Source: Bactericera cockerelli (lineage: Eukaryota > Arthropoda > Insecta > Hemiptera > Triozidae). Taken from it: DNA of 64,000 nucleotides. The translations under genes and the position numbers were made by a program. Location: the NCBI GenBank assembly GCA_024516035.1, contig CM044962.1:7970659-8034658 (forward strand). The letters are read 5' to 3'. Shown piece by piece: positions 20,653-30,045 of this stretch. The first letter of the stretch is position 1, and each line of letters opens with the position of its first letter. Below the pieces are notes generated by a model. It saw only the letters and a list, made by a program, of their open reading frames with translations. It was not told the origin of the DNA and ran no database searches.

Positions 20653-20880
20653 CCTAGCCAGCATCTTTGGTGCATTGAATGCATTGTTCCTCATAGGATC
20701 ACCAATGTTAAACAATATCCATCAAGGTGAAGACTTTGTGATGCTGGCATTCTGGCCCAACCCAGGCTGGGTGAGGTTAATGTGGGTAGCAGGTTTGTAA
20801 GTTTCCTGTAAATGGAGGGTAACATCTTTGTCATGATATGACCCTGCAGTTGAAAGTAATGTTAAACCTAAATTAAATAT
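20653..20880 (+). repeat. SINE-7, near full-length
   Basis: The 5S-like head is GCCAGCATCTTTGGTGCATT, GAATGCATTGTTCC, ATCACCAATGTTAAACAATA. It is followed by TGATGCTGGCATTCTGGCCC, CAACCCAGGCTGGGTGAGGT and GTTGAAAGTAATGTTAAACC. It lies about 200 bp upstream of the C3orf33-like ATG. Confidence 0.75.
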
Positions 20881-21077
20881 ATAAAAAAATCTCTTCCTTC
20901 CAAATTTTTAGGTGGTAAAATAGCTATATTAATTCTTTAATAAAATTCAAGTAAAAAGTCTATCACTAGCTCTTCTTTTGTTTCTAGTTTTCCAATGGCC
21001 TGCTTATTATTTACTAGCTGTTTGGACAACCATCAAACCTTGAAACCCTTCCTCAATTGTTTTCATAAATAAACACA

Positions 21078-21155
21078 ATGGGTTCTGACTCAGACAATGG
21101 TAATATTATTGATAACTTGGCATTCAAAATTGATGAACATCTTCGTGAAATTAGG
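21078..21155 (+). CDS. C3orf33: C3orf33-like exon 1
   Basis: MGSDSDNGNIIDNLAFKIDE, HLREIR, donor ATTAGG|GTGAGT. The acidic, Asp/Asn-rich start precedes the membrane segment of exon 2. Confidence 0.85.
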
Positions 21156-23532
21156 GTGAGTCACAACATTTCTCAGATTAATTAGTTCATAATAATAAGA
21201 GAATATAAGAAATATACAGGACATGTTCAATTTGTTCATTGGTGGAGACCTACCTATAGGTAGGTCTCCATCAAATTTCTTTGCACTATCAGAATGGCAA
21301 GATATAATAGCTAATAAAATCACAGGTTTATGCCTGACATACAGATAGTGTGGGTAAGTGGGTGCATATGTGTCACAAAATCACTGATTCAATACTTCTT
21401 ATTTTTTCCTTTTTTCTAGTTTGGTCTCTGTACAGTTGCTATACTTGCACTTGGATATGCAGTTAAAAGTGTCAAGCCTGTAAGTTTCTTGCACTCTATA
21501 TTACATTTTTACATTTAGGAAGTTTTGATTAAATCTGATATATAAATAATAACTTAACCTCTGATCTTGAAATTTGACCATACATACTCCAATACAGATC
21601 TGATTTTAGGAACCACAAAAACATTTTTTTTATATACTTATACCTACATATTATATAAGTAGCAGTGCAATTTTTTCAGATGGTAATCTAACTGGGTCAG
21701 TAAATAATACTCACAGTGTGTTATCTCTAAACATTCTAGAAAGTTGTTAACACAATTATTCCCAGCTTGTCATGGCCCTCAGTATTTACTTTTACTTAAA
21801 ATTTACTTTCATTTAGAATAATATAATAAATACTATTTTGGTGATTTTGATGCCTGGTTATTTTGTTTCAGTTTACCAAGTTTTCTCTTGTTCAACAAAT
21901 ACCATCAAGTTTCATAGAAAAGAACATCAAACTTAATGGAAGAGTAGTCGACATAAAGGTGAGTACTTACCTAATAATAATATTTTTACTTAATGGTAAA
22001 TGTTTTTTTTGTATTTTTCAAACAAGGAAAAAAGCTTGTGTCACAGAACAAAAAAAATCCTCTTAATTATTATAAATTTGTTCTTTAGGTATTATTTTAT
22101 TTTATCAGTCAATCCTATCTTTTATTCCCAAGGAAACATACCTACCCCTTACTCTCACCTTTGAGCAAAATAATTTCATTCCTATACTTAATACTTGTAT
22201 TTTCTCATCTGTTTTTATATCTTTTATGAATCCTCAGTCAATCCCATTGTTCATCTCTGAGGAAACACACCCCCCAATATTATCGTTAAGCAAGGTCATT
22301 CTCTTCATTGATCATCGGCCCATTTATTCAACTCCATTTTCATCTCGAAAACAAGTCACACCCCTAGCTGTTTCCCTGGACAGTGTTGCTGTGTCCCCGG
22401 CTGGTTTGGCAACAGTGTATGAGATTGTTCGTGACAAAGATGTTGGGTTTGTGTTGCTGAGCACGCAACAGGAGGACACCCTGAATGTGTTGTCCTGTAT
22501 TGTGCATTGTAAGGTGAGTGGAGAAAATTATGATGAAAATAAAAATAATTTCAATTAATTTATTATTTATAGGTATTACAGATAGAACTCATCAACATTA
22601 GCATTCATTTGAGGTAGGTACCTAATTACCTATACTTCAAAGGTAAAACATTTCTTCAAACTCACTACCGAGAGGAAGCGTGCCTCTGAATAGTGTGTGA
22701 GAGCATAATTTTAATTACCTAGCTTAGCACAAAAAAATACCAACTTTTGTGCAGGTCATAATGAGAATCTGGACATTCATACAAGTCTCTTTCATAGTTC
22801 TATACAAAATCTGTGGTTCGAGTCCCAGTTTCAACGTAGATTTAGTAAAGCGAGTTTGAGTAGTTGTGATAACACGAAAGTGATTAACACAAATATGATA
22901 ACTTTTTTAACTTTGCTCCTTGTTGGATCCCGGTCACAATATATCTAATAGAGGTCGGTGTGAGAATTGGGGTTCTTCTTGAGGGACCCCAACCAGTTTA
23001 TAATAAAAACTCGAAATGACGCTTCTATCCTTTGAAATTTGAGTTACTGGGATGTCTGGCTGGGATTCTACTGGAAAAACATTAGCTCAATTTTATTCAT
23101 AATTTTCCTTTTGAAACACAGAACAAACACCTTCGATCGTTTCAGATCCCAAGACTCGGCGTCTGGCGACGGCTCGCGTCCGGGTCTTGCTCGCTCTCGC
23201 GTCATCTCGTCTCCCGAGGTCTGGCTTCGCTCGGCGAAGCTGACGAGAGGCTCGCCGTTCGCTCTCGCCTGTACAGGCAGCACCGCGCCGAGCTCGCACG
23301 AGCCGAGACGAGCGCGAAGAAAGCGCGGCTCGGCCTGTGGGCGAGCGAAGAGGAAATTGAGAAGACGCATGGGAAGTTTTCCGTGTGGGAAATAGTTGGG
23401 AGATTTTTCAATAGGGATATTAAACATACGGAGAGGGATGAAGGAGAACAAATTATTTCCCACACAAAAAATCGTCGTTTTTCCCTTTTTTGGGAATTGG
23501 TGAGGAGGTATTTGCGACGAGGGAAAAGCTGA
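21078..23532 (+). CDS. C3orf33: C3orf33-like membrane protein, five exons, 295 aa
   Basis: Seen: exons 21,078-21,155, 21,420-21,479, 21,872-21,958, 22,238-22,513 and 23,146-23,532. They have 26, 20, 29, 92 and 129 codons, every intron is phase 0 and GT-AG, and the stop is TGA. A hydrophobic segment (LCTVAILALGYAVKSV, about residues 29-44) follows a short acidic N terminus. Then comes FTKFSLVQQIPSSFIEKNIK, LNGRVVDIK, the pattern of the human C3orf33 membrane-proximal region. The last exon has ARLGLWASEEEIEKTHGKF, typical of the C-terminal part of staphylococcal-nuclease-like folds. The human protein is of similar length (about 290 aa). Function is poorly defined in the family; no nuclease activity should be assumed. 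The last exon is far richer in GC and Arg than the others. Confidence 0.88.
21244..21269. repeat. 26-bp perfect palindrome in intron 1
   Basis: GGAGACCTACCTA followed by its exact reverse complement TAGGTAGGTCTCC. It is a single copy as far as I can see, with no flanking repeat structure. Confidence 0.7.
21420..21479 (+). CDS. C3orf33: C3orf33-like exon 2 (membrane segment)
   Basis: TTTTTCTAG|TTTGGTCTC ... AAGCCT|GTAAGT. The 20 codons encode FGLCTVAILALGYAVKSVKP, nearly all of the predicted membrane helix. Confidence 0.85.
21872..21958 (+). CDS. C3orf33: C3orf33-like exon 3
   Basis: TTTGTTTCAG|TTTACC and ATAAAG|GTGAGT. The exon encodes the conserved IPSSFIEKNIKLNGRVVDIK stretch that most resembles the vertebrate protein. 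Confidence 0.88.
22238..22513 (+). CDS. C3orf33: C3orf33-like exon 4
   Basis: CCTCAG|TCAATC and TGTAAG|GTGAGT. The 92 codons encode IPLFISEETHPPILSLSK, a strand-rich region, and DKDVGFVLLSTQQEDTLN. It joins exon 5 in frame. Confidence 0.85.
22811..22901 (+). repeat. SINE-6 fragment in intron 4
   Basis: GTGGTTCGAGTCCCAGTTTC, AACGTAGATTTAGTAAAGCG, then GTGATTAACACAAATATGAT. The copy begins at the B box, so the A box is lost. Confidence 0.75.
23146..23532 (+). CDS. C3orf33: C3orf33-like exon 5 (terminal)
   Basis: CGTTTCAG|ATCCCAAGA opens IPRLGVWRRLASGSCSLSRH, leading to AELARAETSAKKARLGLW, and ends GGGAAAAGCTGA. It is rich in Arg and CpG, unlike exons 1-4. The choice of frame is fixed by phase continuity from exon 4; antisense and shifted frames here are shadows. 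Confidence 0.85.
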   Translation: MPRLGVWRRLASGSCSLSRHLVSRGLASLGEADERLAVRSRLYRQHRAELARAETSAKKARLGLWASEEEIEKTHGKFSVWEIVGRFFNRDIKHTERDEGEQIISHTKNRRFSLFWELVRRYLRRGKS

Positions 23533-24656
23533 TGGAAGTTACCAGTGACTATATGGATAGACTTCAGTGATTTTTACTTTTAAATACCTACAAGGTATAG
23601 TATTTTTTTTTTTTTTTTTTTCAGTACTTTCAAAAGATTATTTTTTATTGAACAAATTCTTTCATATAGTTTTTTTCTTATTGAACAAATTCAACAAGAA
23701 AGAACACAACCTAACCTAACCTAACGTCATTGTCTTTGAAAAAAGTATTTTTTTTATTTTTTACTTTCCTTATTGTATAGCAAAGAAAGTAATTTAATCA
23801 CCCAAAATTAGGGTTGGTTTATGATTTAAGGGTAATATCATTTAGATAGAAAACAGTAAAAAAAAGGCTGTTTTCTTTTGATATCCTTAGATGTGGCTAG
23901 AAGTAATAGCAGGCAAATATTTTATAGTGACTGAATAAAATATCTGGACACATAGGTGACATAGGTAGTAAACCAACGAACACTACATACTTTTTCAACT
24001 ACATACATACATTCAATATTTCAACTTTCCAACTTGAACCGTTCAAAATTTAATCAGATGTGGCTAGGCTTAATGAACACTCTGTATATTCGAGTTTTAT
24101 AGTATCGGGCATCTTCTGCTAGTTTGAACACCCTGTGTTATTCCTGAAAGTTTAACCTTGAAAAATCCTCAACCTGGTACACTAGTAGTAGTCAAGAAGA
24201 CATGAGAGAGAGAGAGGGACGGAGAGAGAGAGAGGGAGGGAGGTCACTGTAAACTTATTGCCTTAGGGAATGCACATGGCTGTGCTAAGTATGAAATGCA
24301 AGGAACATGAATTTACGTACAAGGTGTATAACTAGAACGTTAGAACGTACATAGTATGTACATATAATAATAATAAGCCCGGTATACACCCTTTTCAGAG
24401 TATGGGCCTCCCTTATAGGGGTTTATTTTTGTATAAGTACTTCGAACTATTTGATTACTAAATATTTTTTTATTTATTTATAGTATGTACATATATTGTT
24501 GAATATAGCTAAGACCACGAGTAGATAGATTGTATCGGTATAGGTACTATATTTTATTAAAACCATTTGTCAGTTATTGCATGCAAAATTAATTTTCAAT
24601 TTGTTATTTTTAGACATATGTTTTTGTTGTTTTTATCACAAATTAATAAAAAAAAA
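23533..24656. other. 3' flank of the C3orf33-like gene, low-complexity DNA
   Basis: It holds a T-run at about 23,605-23,622, a telomere-type run CCTAACCTAACCTAACG at 23,710-23,726, a GAGAGA tract with GGGA interruptions at 24,205-24,242, and AT-rich DNA. No gene is recognised. Confidence 0.5.
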
Positions 24657-24772
24657 ATTAAAGTTATCGTGTTTGTGTTAATCAAAATTGTGAATTACTC
24701 AAACTCGTTGTAATAAATTGTTGCTTAATTTCGAAATCAAACCACCGACATCTAGATTACAAATCCACCACA
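24657..24772 (-). repeat. SINE-6 copy, diverged
   Basis: The plus strand reads TTATCGTGTTTGTGTTAATC, TACTCAAACTCGTTGTAATA, AACCACCGACATCTAGATTA, the reverse complement of the SINE-6 body and B box. Confidence 0.65.
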
Positions 24773-24884
24773 TCTAATTTCAATTGGTCGCTTATTCATC
24801 TTTCACTCTGTCTCATCCCGCTTAAGCAGGGTCGACGTTGTTCAACCTCATGGTTGAGGTTAGTTGGTTTTGGCACATTTTTAC

Positions 24885-25142
24885 AACTGGATGCCCTTCC
24901 TAACGGCAATGATTCTATTTGATTTAACGTCCTGGATTAGGACGGGAGTTTTACTCTCCATTCGCTGGGAATCGCACCAGCTACCCACATTAACCTCACC
25001 CAGCCTGGGTAGGGCCGGAAATGCCAGCCTCACATGTACGGAGGGAACAGAATTTTCGGTGTGAAAAATCTGCTCCAACCGGGGATCGAAGTCAGGATCT
25101 TTCTACTACGGGCAGTAGTCACAACCGTTACGCCACGGAGGC
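24885..25142 (-). repeat. SINE-5 copy
   Basis: The head GGCGTAACGGTTGTGACTAC is near 25,137 (minus). The body GAGCAGATTTTTCACACCGA, GGCCCTACCCAGGCTGGGTG and TTAAATCAAATAGAATCATT shares its full order with 5,398-5,650. Confidence 0.8.
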
Positions 25143-25229
25143 TGGCTTATTATCAACCATTAATTGGGTAGCATGTTATGACTAGACTCCTAATAGGTAA
25201 CTTTTGCCCAAGCACTTCAAGTTGCTTGC

Positions 25230-25406
25230 ACGAAATACCACCACCGCGCACCCCATACAAATAGCTACTCCTTTTTCTACACAAGCTACGAGTGGACCCC
25301 GTATAATATCCAAGCACAGAGCAGAAAAAAATCCAACCTGCCGGGGATCGAACCCGGGTAACTGTGCATGCAAGTCTAGCGCTACTTTACTAGGCCACGG
25401 TGACCA
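25230..25406 (-). repeat. SINE-4 copy
   Basis: The minus strand reads GTCACCGTGGCCTAGTAAAG, TACCCGGGTTCGATCCCCGG, CAGGTTGGATTTTTTTCTGC, TCTGTGCTTGGATAT and GGGGTCCACTCGTAGC. Confidence 0.75.
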
Positions 25407-25477
25407 TAGGAAGGTTGGTTGGAAGAGATTGCCATAGGCAACAACTCCGCCCTTTAGTTAGGGCATTTGTATATATT
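25407..25477. repeat. GGGCGGGGTTATTGCC repeat, inverted
   Basis: TTGGTTGGAAGAGATTGCCA, TAGGCAACAACTCCGCCCTT is the reverse complement of the short dispersed repeat at 12,915. Confidence 0.6.
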
Positions 25478-25515
25478 ACTTCCGAGAAATTTCTAATATT
25501 AGAAATCGGAAGTAG
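25478..25515. repeat. Palindromic 38-mer, copy B
   Basis: TACTTCCGAGAAATTTCTAA, TATTAGAAATCGGAAGTA matches 15,144-15,183 except for one base. The flanks differ, so the palindrome itself is the conserved unit. Confidence 0.65.
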
Positions 25516-25802
25516 AGTGTTTCACAGCCTTTTTTATTTTGTAGCCATGAAACAGGAGCTACTGTAGACGCTTTTGGTCTGTGTTGTAGCCTGCTTATCC
25601 CGTAGTATACCTCTCCTCTGATGGACGAGATGTGACACAATACTTCCCAATTAGGTGCTGGGTCAACACGAGCGCACCGGAAGGTATCCCTCACAAACAA
25701 TTGTAACCAAATTTTGAATACAATTTTTTGTCGGCACGGGGAATTGAACCCGGGACCTTCCGCATGGCAAGCGAGTGCTTAACCACTGAGCTAATCGCGC
25801 GC
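25516..25802 (-). repeat. SINE-3, full-length
   Basis: The minus strand head GCGCGATTAGCTCAGTGGTT, AAGCACTCGCTTGCCATGCG has a B box CCCGGGTTCAATTCCCC. The body runs through GGTTACAATTGTTTGTGAGG to GGCTGTGAAACACTC. The head reads like a tRNA with a GCC anticodon triplet (Gly-type); the long body marks it as a SINE. Confidence 0.85.
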
Positions 25803-27089
25803 TCTAATTCTAAAATTGATGTTTAGAATACACCACATTTTTTTGTACCCCAGTCGCCACTTGCGGCATCACCCTGAATGTCCTTTGCTATTCAGAAAGG
25901 CAACGTAGCATGGTGGAAATGGTAAATATTTTGTAACCATTATTTTTATGGCCGGGTCGAGACGCGGCTACGAGGTCCCTGCTCCCATATATTATACATA
26001 ATATATGTAGGTACACTGGTACATAAGCGGGTACCTAGCTGTCGCATCTCGATCCAGCCATTAACTGTTACTTATGTAAATTGCTTCAGGAAAATGCAAT
26101 GTGAAATTTTCACACCACATTTAAGTATAAATTTCTGAAATTGCCACAACAAAAAAATCACGAGACCAAAAATGGTCCTGGCCCATTTTTGGTCTCGTGA
26201 CCAAAGTTTGATAACCGCTGAAAGGCTCAGCCAGAGACAAATCTCTCCTACGGATTTACCGCTTACCCACTGGCCCCAGGCATGGATGATTTGGCAACAC
26301 TGTATTTTACAATCGAAGAGCACCGTGCAATCTCTCTCTACCAAATCCAGGTCGACTTTTCGAATAGCACAATTCTTGCTCTATTTCTTTGGTTTTTATG
26401 GACTGCAGATTGTCATTGGCAGTAAACCGGGTAAACCTCCCCTTCAGTTAGGAGTCTTATAGCCCTGGTTAAGACTAACGCTTGTATGTAATAGGAGTAT
26501 ACCTATCACAAAATTCTGTTTAGATTTCAAACCATATTTTGAAAGTTATCTTACGGAATACATAATATATTAGGGTATAATAGTGTTATGTAGAGTACCA
26601 ATAGGCAATAACTGACCCACAGTAATGGCCGAATTATGAAACAGGATTAAATTTAAGATAAGTTAGACCCTTCTTCAAGTTGGAGTTTCAATCAATCACA
26701 TCATACTACAAATAGTCCGACTTGAGGAACAGTCTGGCTTATTTTACCTGTAATTCTGTTTTATAATTCAGATATCTCCTGGATCACAGAAATTGAGCAA
26801 CGTAGATTGGCTAGGTGAAGAAAAAAGAAAATATTGCAGTGATGTTTTGAACCTCAAAATAATGTTTTTTACTTCAGAAGGAACAGAATTTTTGTAAGAA
26901 AATTCAGTCCATCCCGGAGGCTAAACTCGAAATTTCTGGACCACTGGCAGTAGTCAAAACCATTAGACTGCGGAGACTTTTTTGAAAACTTAAAACAAAG
27001 AAGTTGGCGGGACGTATCTCAGAATTTTCTTCAATCAGATCTCCCCTATTCAAAAAGAGAGAACACCAAAAAGCACATGGCATGAAGAA
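25803..27089. other. Gene-free region with a perfect hairpin and SINE-5 scrap
   Basis: At 26,158-26,200 TCACGAGACCAAAAATGG pairs perfectly with CCATTTTTGGTCTCGTGA around a 7-nt loop. A SINE-5 fragment (minus) lies at about 26,868-26,985 (AAGGAACAGAATTTTTGTAA; GGCAGTAGTCAAAACCATTA). No gene is recognised. Confidence 0.5.
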
Positions 27090-27180
27090 CAGTCATTGCG
27101 CATGCGTCGAGAGTATCCACCTCACATGGTGCTCTGTGATTGGTGGAAAAAAAATTTCGTCACTCAAACACGTGAGTTGG
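27090..27180 (+). promoter_or_regulatory. Probable promoter region of the MNT-like gene
   Basis: An NRF1-type word TGCGCATGCG (27,097-27,106), an inverted CCAAT box in TGATTGGTGG (27,139-27,143 ATTGG) and a palindromic E-box CACGTG (27,169-27,174) lie within 80 bp, about 700 bp upstream of the MNT-like ATG. Such clusters mark arthropod and vertebrate housekeeping promoters. The transcription start is not shown by the sequence, and the link to the downstream exon is inference. Confidence 0.45.
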
Positions 27181-27875
27181 AAGCGTGTTGATGTGTTGTG
27201 CGCAGTAATTTCAGACAAGCTTGTTTCAGAATAAAAATTAATAAAAAATCTTTCAAGTCAAGGCTCAAGCACAATAGGTAATTTTTTTTCAAAAGCTTTA
27301 CCGAAATGGACCGCAATTAAAGTTCAATTAATTTAAGATATTTTACGTCCTCTTCATTCATTTTAAACTATTTGTTTTACAAGTCCGTGGAATATAGTAG
27401 TGTACAGTGTCTTTGTTGTAAATCTATCAAACAAAATCTGTGATATCAACTTTTTTCTCTTTATCTAGACTCTAGATATTAATTTCTCTTTTTGTTAATG
27501 CCCTTGTTATTTCTCTCCATCTCTCAATGTTTCTGTAACTTTTAAATTTGTTTATTTTAATCATTTTGTTAATGTCGACTAGTTTTAAATTAACAACCAA
27601 CTTTTCACATCATTATTTCATTTAATTCAATCCCCATTTGTTTTTCAATGAAGTAAAACATCTCTTGTGTAACCTATTTCGTGTGTTCTCTAGATTCTAG
27701 AAGTCAAGTGTAAATACGTAATCACTAGCTGTAGTTTTCTTTTTCTTTGATAGGAATTGTATAAAATATTTTTCTCAGTCCTCTGTCAATATTTCACTTC
27801 AAACCTCAATCTCTTTTATCCAAGCCATCATTTCAAGTAGATAGGGAGCCCCTAGTTTGTTTTGTTTTGTGTAAC
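27181..27875 (+). other. Presumed 5' UTR and/or 5' intron upstream of the MNT-like exon
   Basis: T/A-rich DNA. Possible donor AATAG|GTAATT near 27,274. A TATA-like TATAAAATAT lies near 27,758 with TCAGTC 18 bp downstream, a spacing shorter than usual. An in-frame TTG TGT AAC precedes the ATG, but no in-frame ATG does. Confidence 0.35.
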
Positions 27876-28086
27876 ATGAGCAGTCCCTCAGGATTCGGTT
27901 TGGAAACTTTGTTGGAAGCTGCCAAATTTTTGGAACAACAAGAGCAACAAAAATTACAACAACAACAACAAAAGCAAATTGTTGTTGTTGCCAGTGGAAC
28001 CTCTGGAATCTTTGAGAGCAAGAGTACAGGGCCTCCGCTTTTGTCTGCTAAAGTAGAAGTTTTACCTGGACCCTCACTGAATCAAG
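27876..28086 (+). CDS. MNT: MNT-like transcriptional repressor, first coding exon (Sin3-interaction helix)
   Basis: ATG at 27,876 opens MSSPSGFGLETLLEAAKFLE. Residues 9-20 (LETLLEAAKFLE) fit the Sin3-interaction domain of MNT and MXD repressors (MNT-type LLEAARFLE, MXD-type LLEAADYLE), and their start within 10 residues of the N terminus is typical. A Gln-rich tract follows (about residues 21-37), then IVVVASGTSGIFES and a Pro/Leu-rich end. The donor is AATCAAG|GTAAG, leaving phase 1. Known role: SID recruits Sin3-HDAC, while MAX pairing and E-box binding come from a bHLHZip encoded further on, which I cannot find in this window. An in-phase candidate downstream exon is at 31,228. Confidence 0.75.
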
Positions 28087-29276
28087 GTAAGATGTGTTTT
28101 GATCTATTTACCTATTATTCATGTTTAGAAATTCTGTTAACAGTTAATGAGGTACTTATTAACAGGTTAATGATCAAGCCCTAGAATAAGTTTTGAAATT
28201 AATGTTTCCTCAATTTTTGTAGGCAACTTTGATTTTTCTCTGTGTTTAGCTTAAAGCTACAATATTTTAATTGTTTGCCTGTGAAACTTTTTCACATTCA
28301 ACTTATATTTATTAGTAAAGTGTTTTCTGGTGTCTTTCATTCATTCAAACACCAGGAAAAATTAAATGTGTAAGAGAAAACTGACCAGGAATTTAAAACC
28401 CAGACTTAGGCCCGTATTTTTGAACGACCCTAAAACAAATTTAGTGTGAGTGGTCCGGATACGCATGCGCAGTGAATCATATCAGCCACAGAGACAGAAT
28501 TTATTTTGAACTTAAGTCTTGAACGCTTCTCACAAATCTTGAGTGCTGCTCAGCGCATGAGCAGAAAGCAGTCGATCACAACATTTTCCCATTTCAGCCA
28601 GAAAGATGTATATATAAATATACATAAACAGCACGTTTCTTTGCATTTCCAATCAGCTGACCCTAAAAATGAATGAAATTTGTTGAAAATCTGAAGTGTC
28701 GGAAATCGGCACTTTACAACTGCCGGTGATTTCTCATCGGTATTTTTGAAATTCGTGAAGACACATTATAATATTTTTTGGAAGTGATTTTACTTCCTTA
28801 ATATTATTGTATTTTATTTATTTAACAATTATATAGCCTTTTCAACAAATTTCATAATTATACTGGCAATATTCGAGAATCAAACAAAACGCTAATTTTG
28901 CACCGCCAAGAAAGAAAGAAAACCTTTTTTATATACCTACCTACGTATCCATGTATTTACTTTGGGAAGACGAACATCTTTCAAGAGATATCCTTAATTT
29001 TGAATGGCCTAATAGAACCTGAAGGACCAGCAAGACATCTGATGAAGAAAAAAGTTTGCTAACAAGTAGTTTGGACAAACTAATTTACAATAGACATGTT
29101 GTATAATTATATTGAAAGTTAAATATTTGTCATTATTAATAATATTCTAAATATTAAAAAAAATATTATAACATATGTATCTTTTAATCAAGTATCTGCA
29201 AAAAAAATATTTTTACTGTACCCTCCTCATTTTAGGACAAAGGTAGCATTTACCTATCTCGTTTTTTTTTTCATAT

Positions 29277-29455
29277 TACGACGGGGGTTTTACCCTGCGA
29301 TCGTAGGAAACTCACAAACCTTCTACCCACATTAACTTCAGCCAGCCTGGGTTGGGTTGAAATGCCAGCATCACGAAGTCTTCACCTGGACGTTGCTTAA
29401 CTTTGGTGGTCCCACGAGAACCGGTGCGTTCACAGCGCCATCAACGCTGGCTCTA
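29277..29455 (-). repeat. SINE-7, full head and body
   Basis: The minus strand starts AGCCAGCGTTGATGGCGCTG, GAACGCACCGGTTCTCGTGG, CACCAAAGTTAAGCAACGTC, a clear 5S rRNA-type order. It is followed by AAGACTTCGTGATGCTGGCA and the GGGTAAAACCCCCGTCG end of the body. Confidence 0.8.
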
Positions 29456-29574
29456 TCTGGTTTATTTGTGATTTTATATCACAACGTATGTCGGTAGGTT
29501 GACGAAATTTCAAGTAACATATTCATTTTTTATTCTCGTATGTCACAAGTGGTCGTCTCTACGAATACTCATTT

Positions 29575-29708
29575 TTCCACACCAGATATTAGTGAACCAC
29601 GTAACATCCAAAATACAGATATAAAAAAGTCTAATTCCTCCGGAATTCAAACTCAGCTCACTTCAATGTAAGTCTGGTGCGCTAGACCACTCGGACACTG
29701 TGACTCCT
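29575..29708 (-). repeat. SINE-8 copy
   Basis: The minus strand reads GTCACAGTGTCCGAGTGGTC, TAGCGCACCAGACTTACATT and a diverged B box GAGTTTGAATTCCGG, with a body passing through GGTTCACTAATATCTGG. Confidence 0.6.
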
Positions 29709-29892
29709 GACACCGTCGAGCATAAAAAGTCTTTGAAGGGCTTGGGAAATCATGAATAATGAGTACATTTGGTAGATAACTGTGTAGAAAATAAGTAAAA
29801 TGCAGAACATTGAAAAGAGAACATTGGATAGTGATAAAACAATGAATTAACATTTTTCTTTATTAATAAATTAATTCAATTATTGAACAATA

Positions 29893-30045
29893 GATAGCAC
29901 AGTTTGAGTTGGACCGGGAATAGCTAGCATCAAGATTGTCCAAAATTTAAATGGTCACCCATCCGAGTCCTGAATTCGCTGGACGTTGCTTATCATAATC
30001 GACAGAACGAAAACTGGTGAATTCAACGTGACAACGACACTAATA
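29893..30045 (-). repeat. SINE-7, second copy, 5S head well preserved
   Basis: The minus strand contains TCACGTTGAATTCACCAGTT, GATAAGCAACGTCCAGCGAA, ACTCGGATGGGTGACCATTT, matching the 5S 3' half, then GCTAGCTATTCCCGGTCCAA of the body. Confidence 0.7.

Noticed and set aside
23039..23465. Several frames on both strands over the last C3orf33-like exon
   Set aside because: Shadows of GC-rich Arg codons; only the frame in phase with exon 4 carries the family motif and ends sensibly.
27004..27234. 76-codon frame upstream of the MNT-like exon
   Set aside because: It overlaps the motif-rich promoter candidate and has no recognisable domain.
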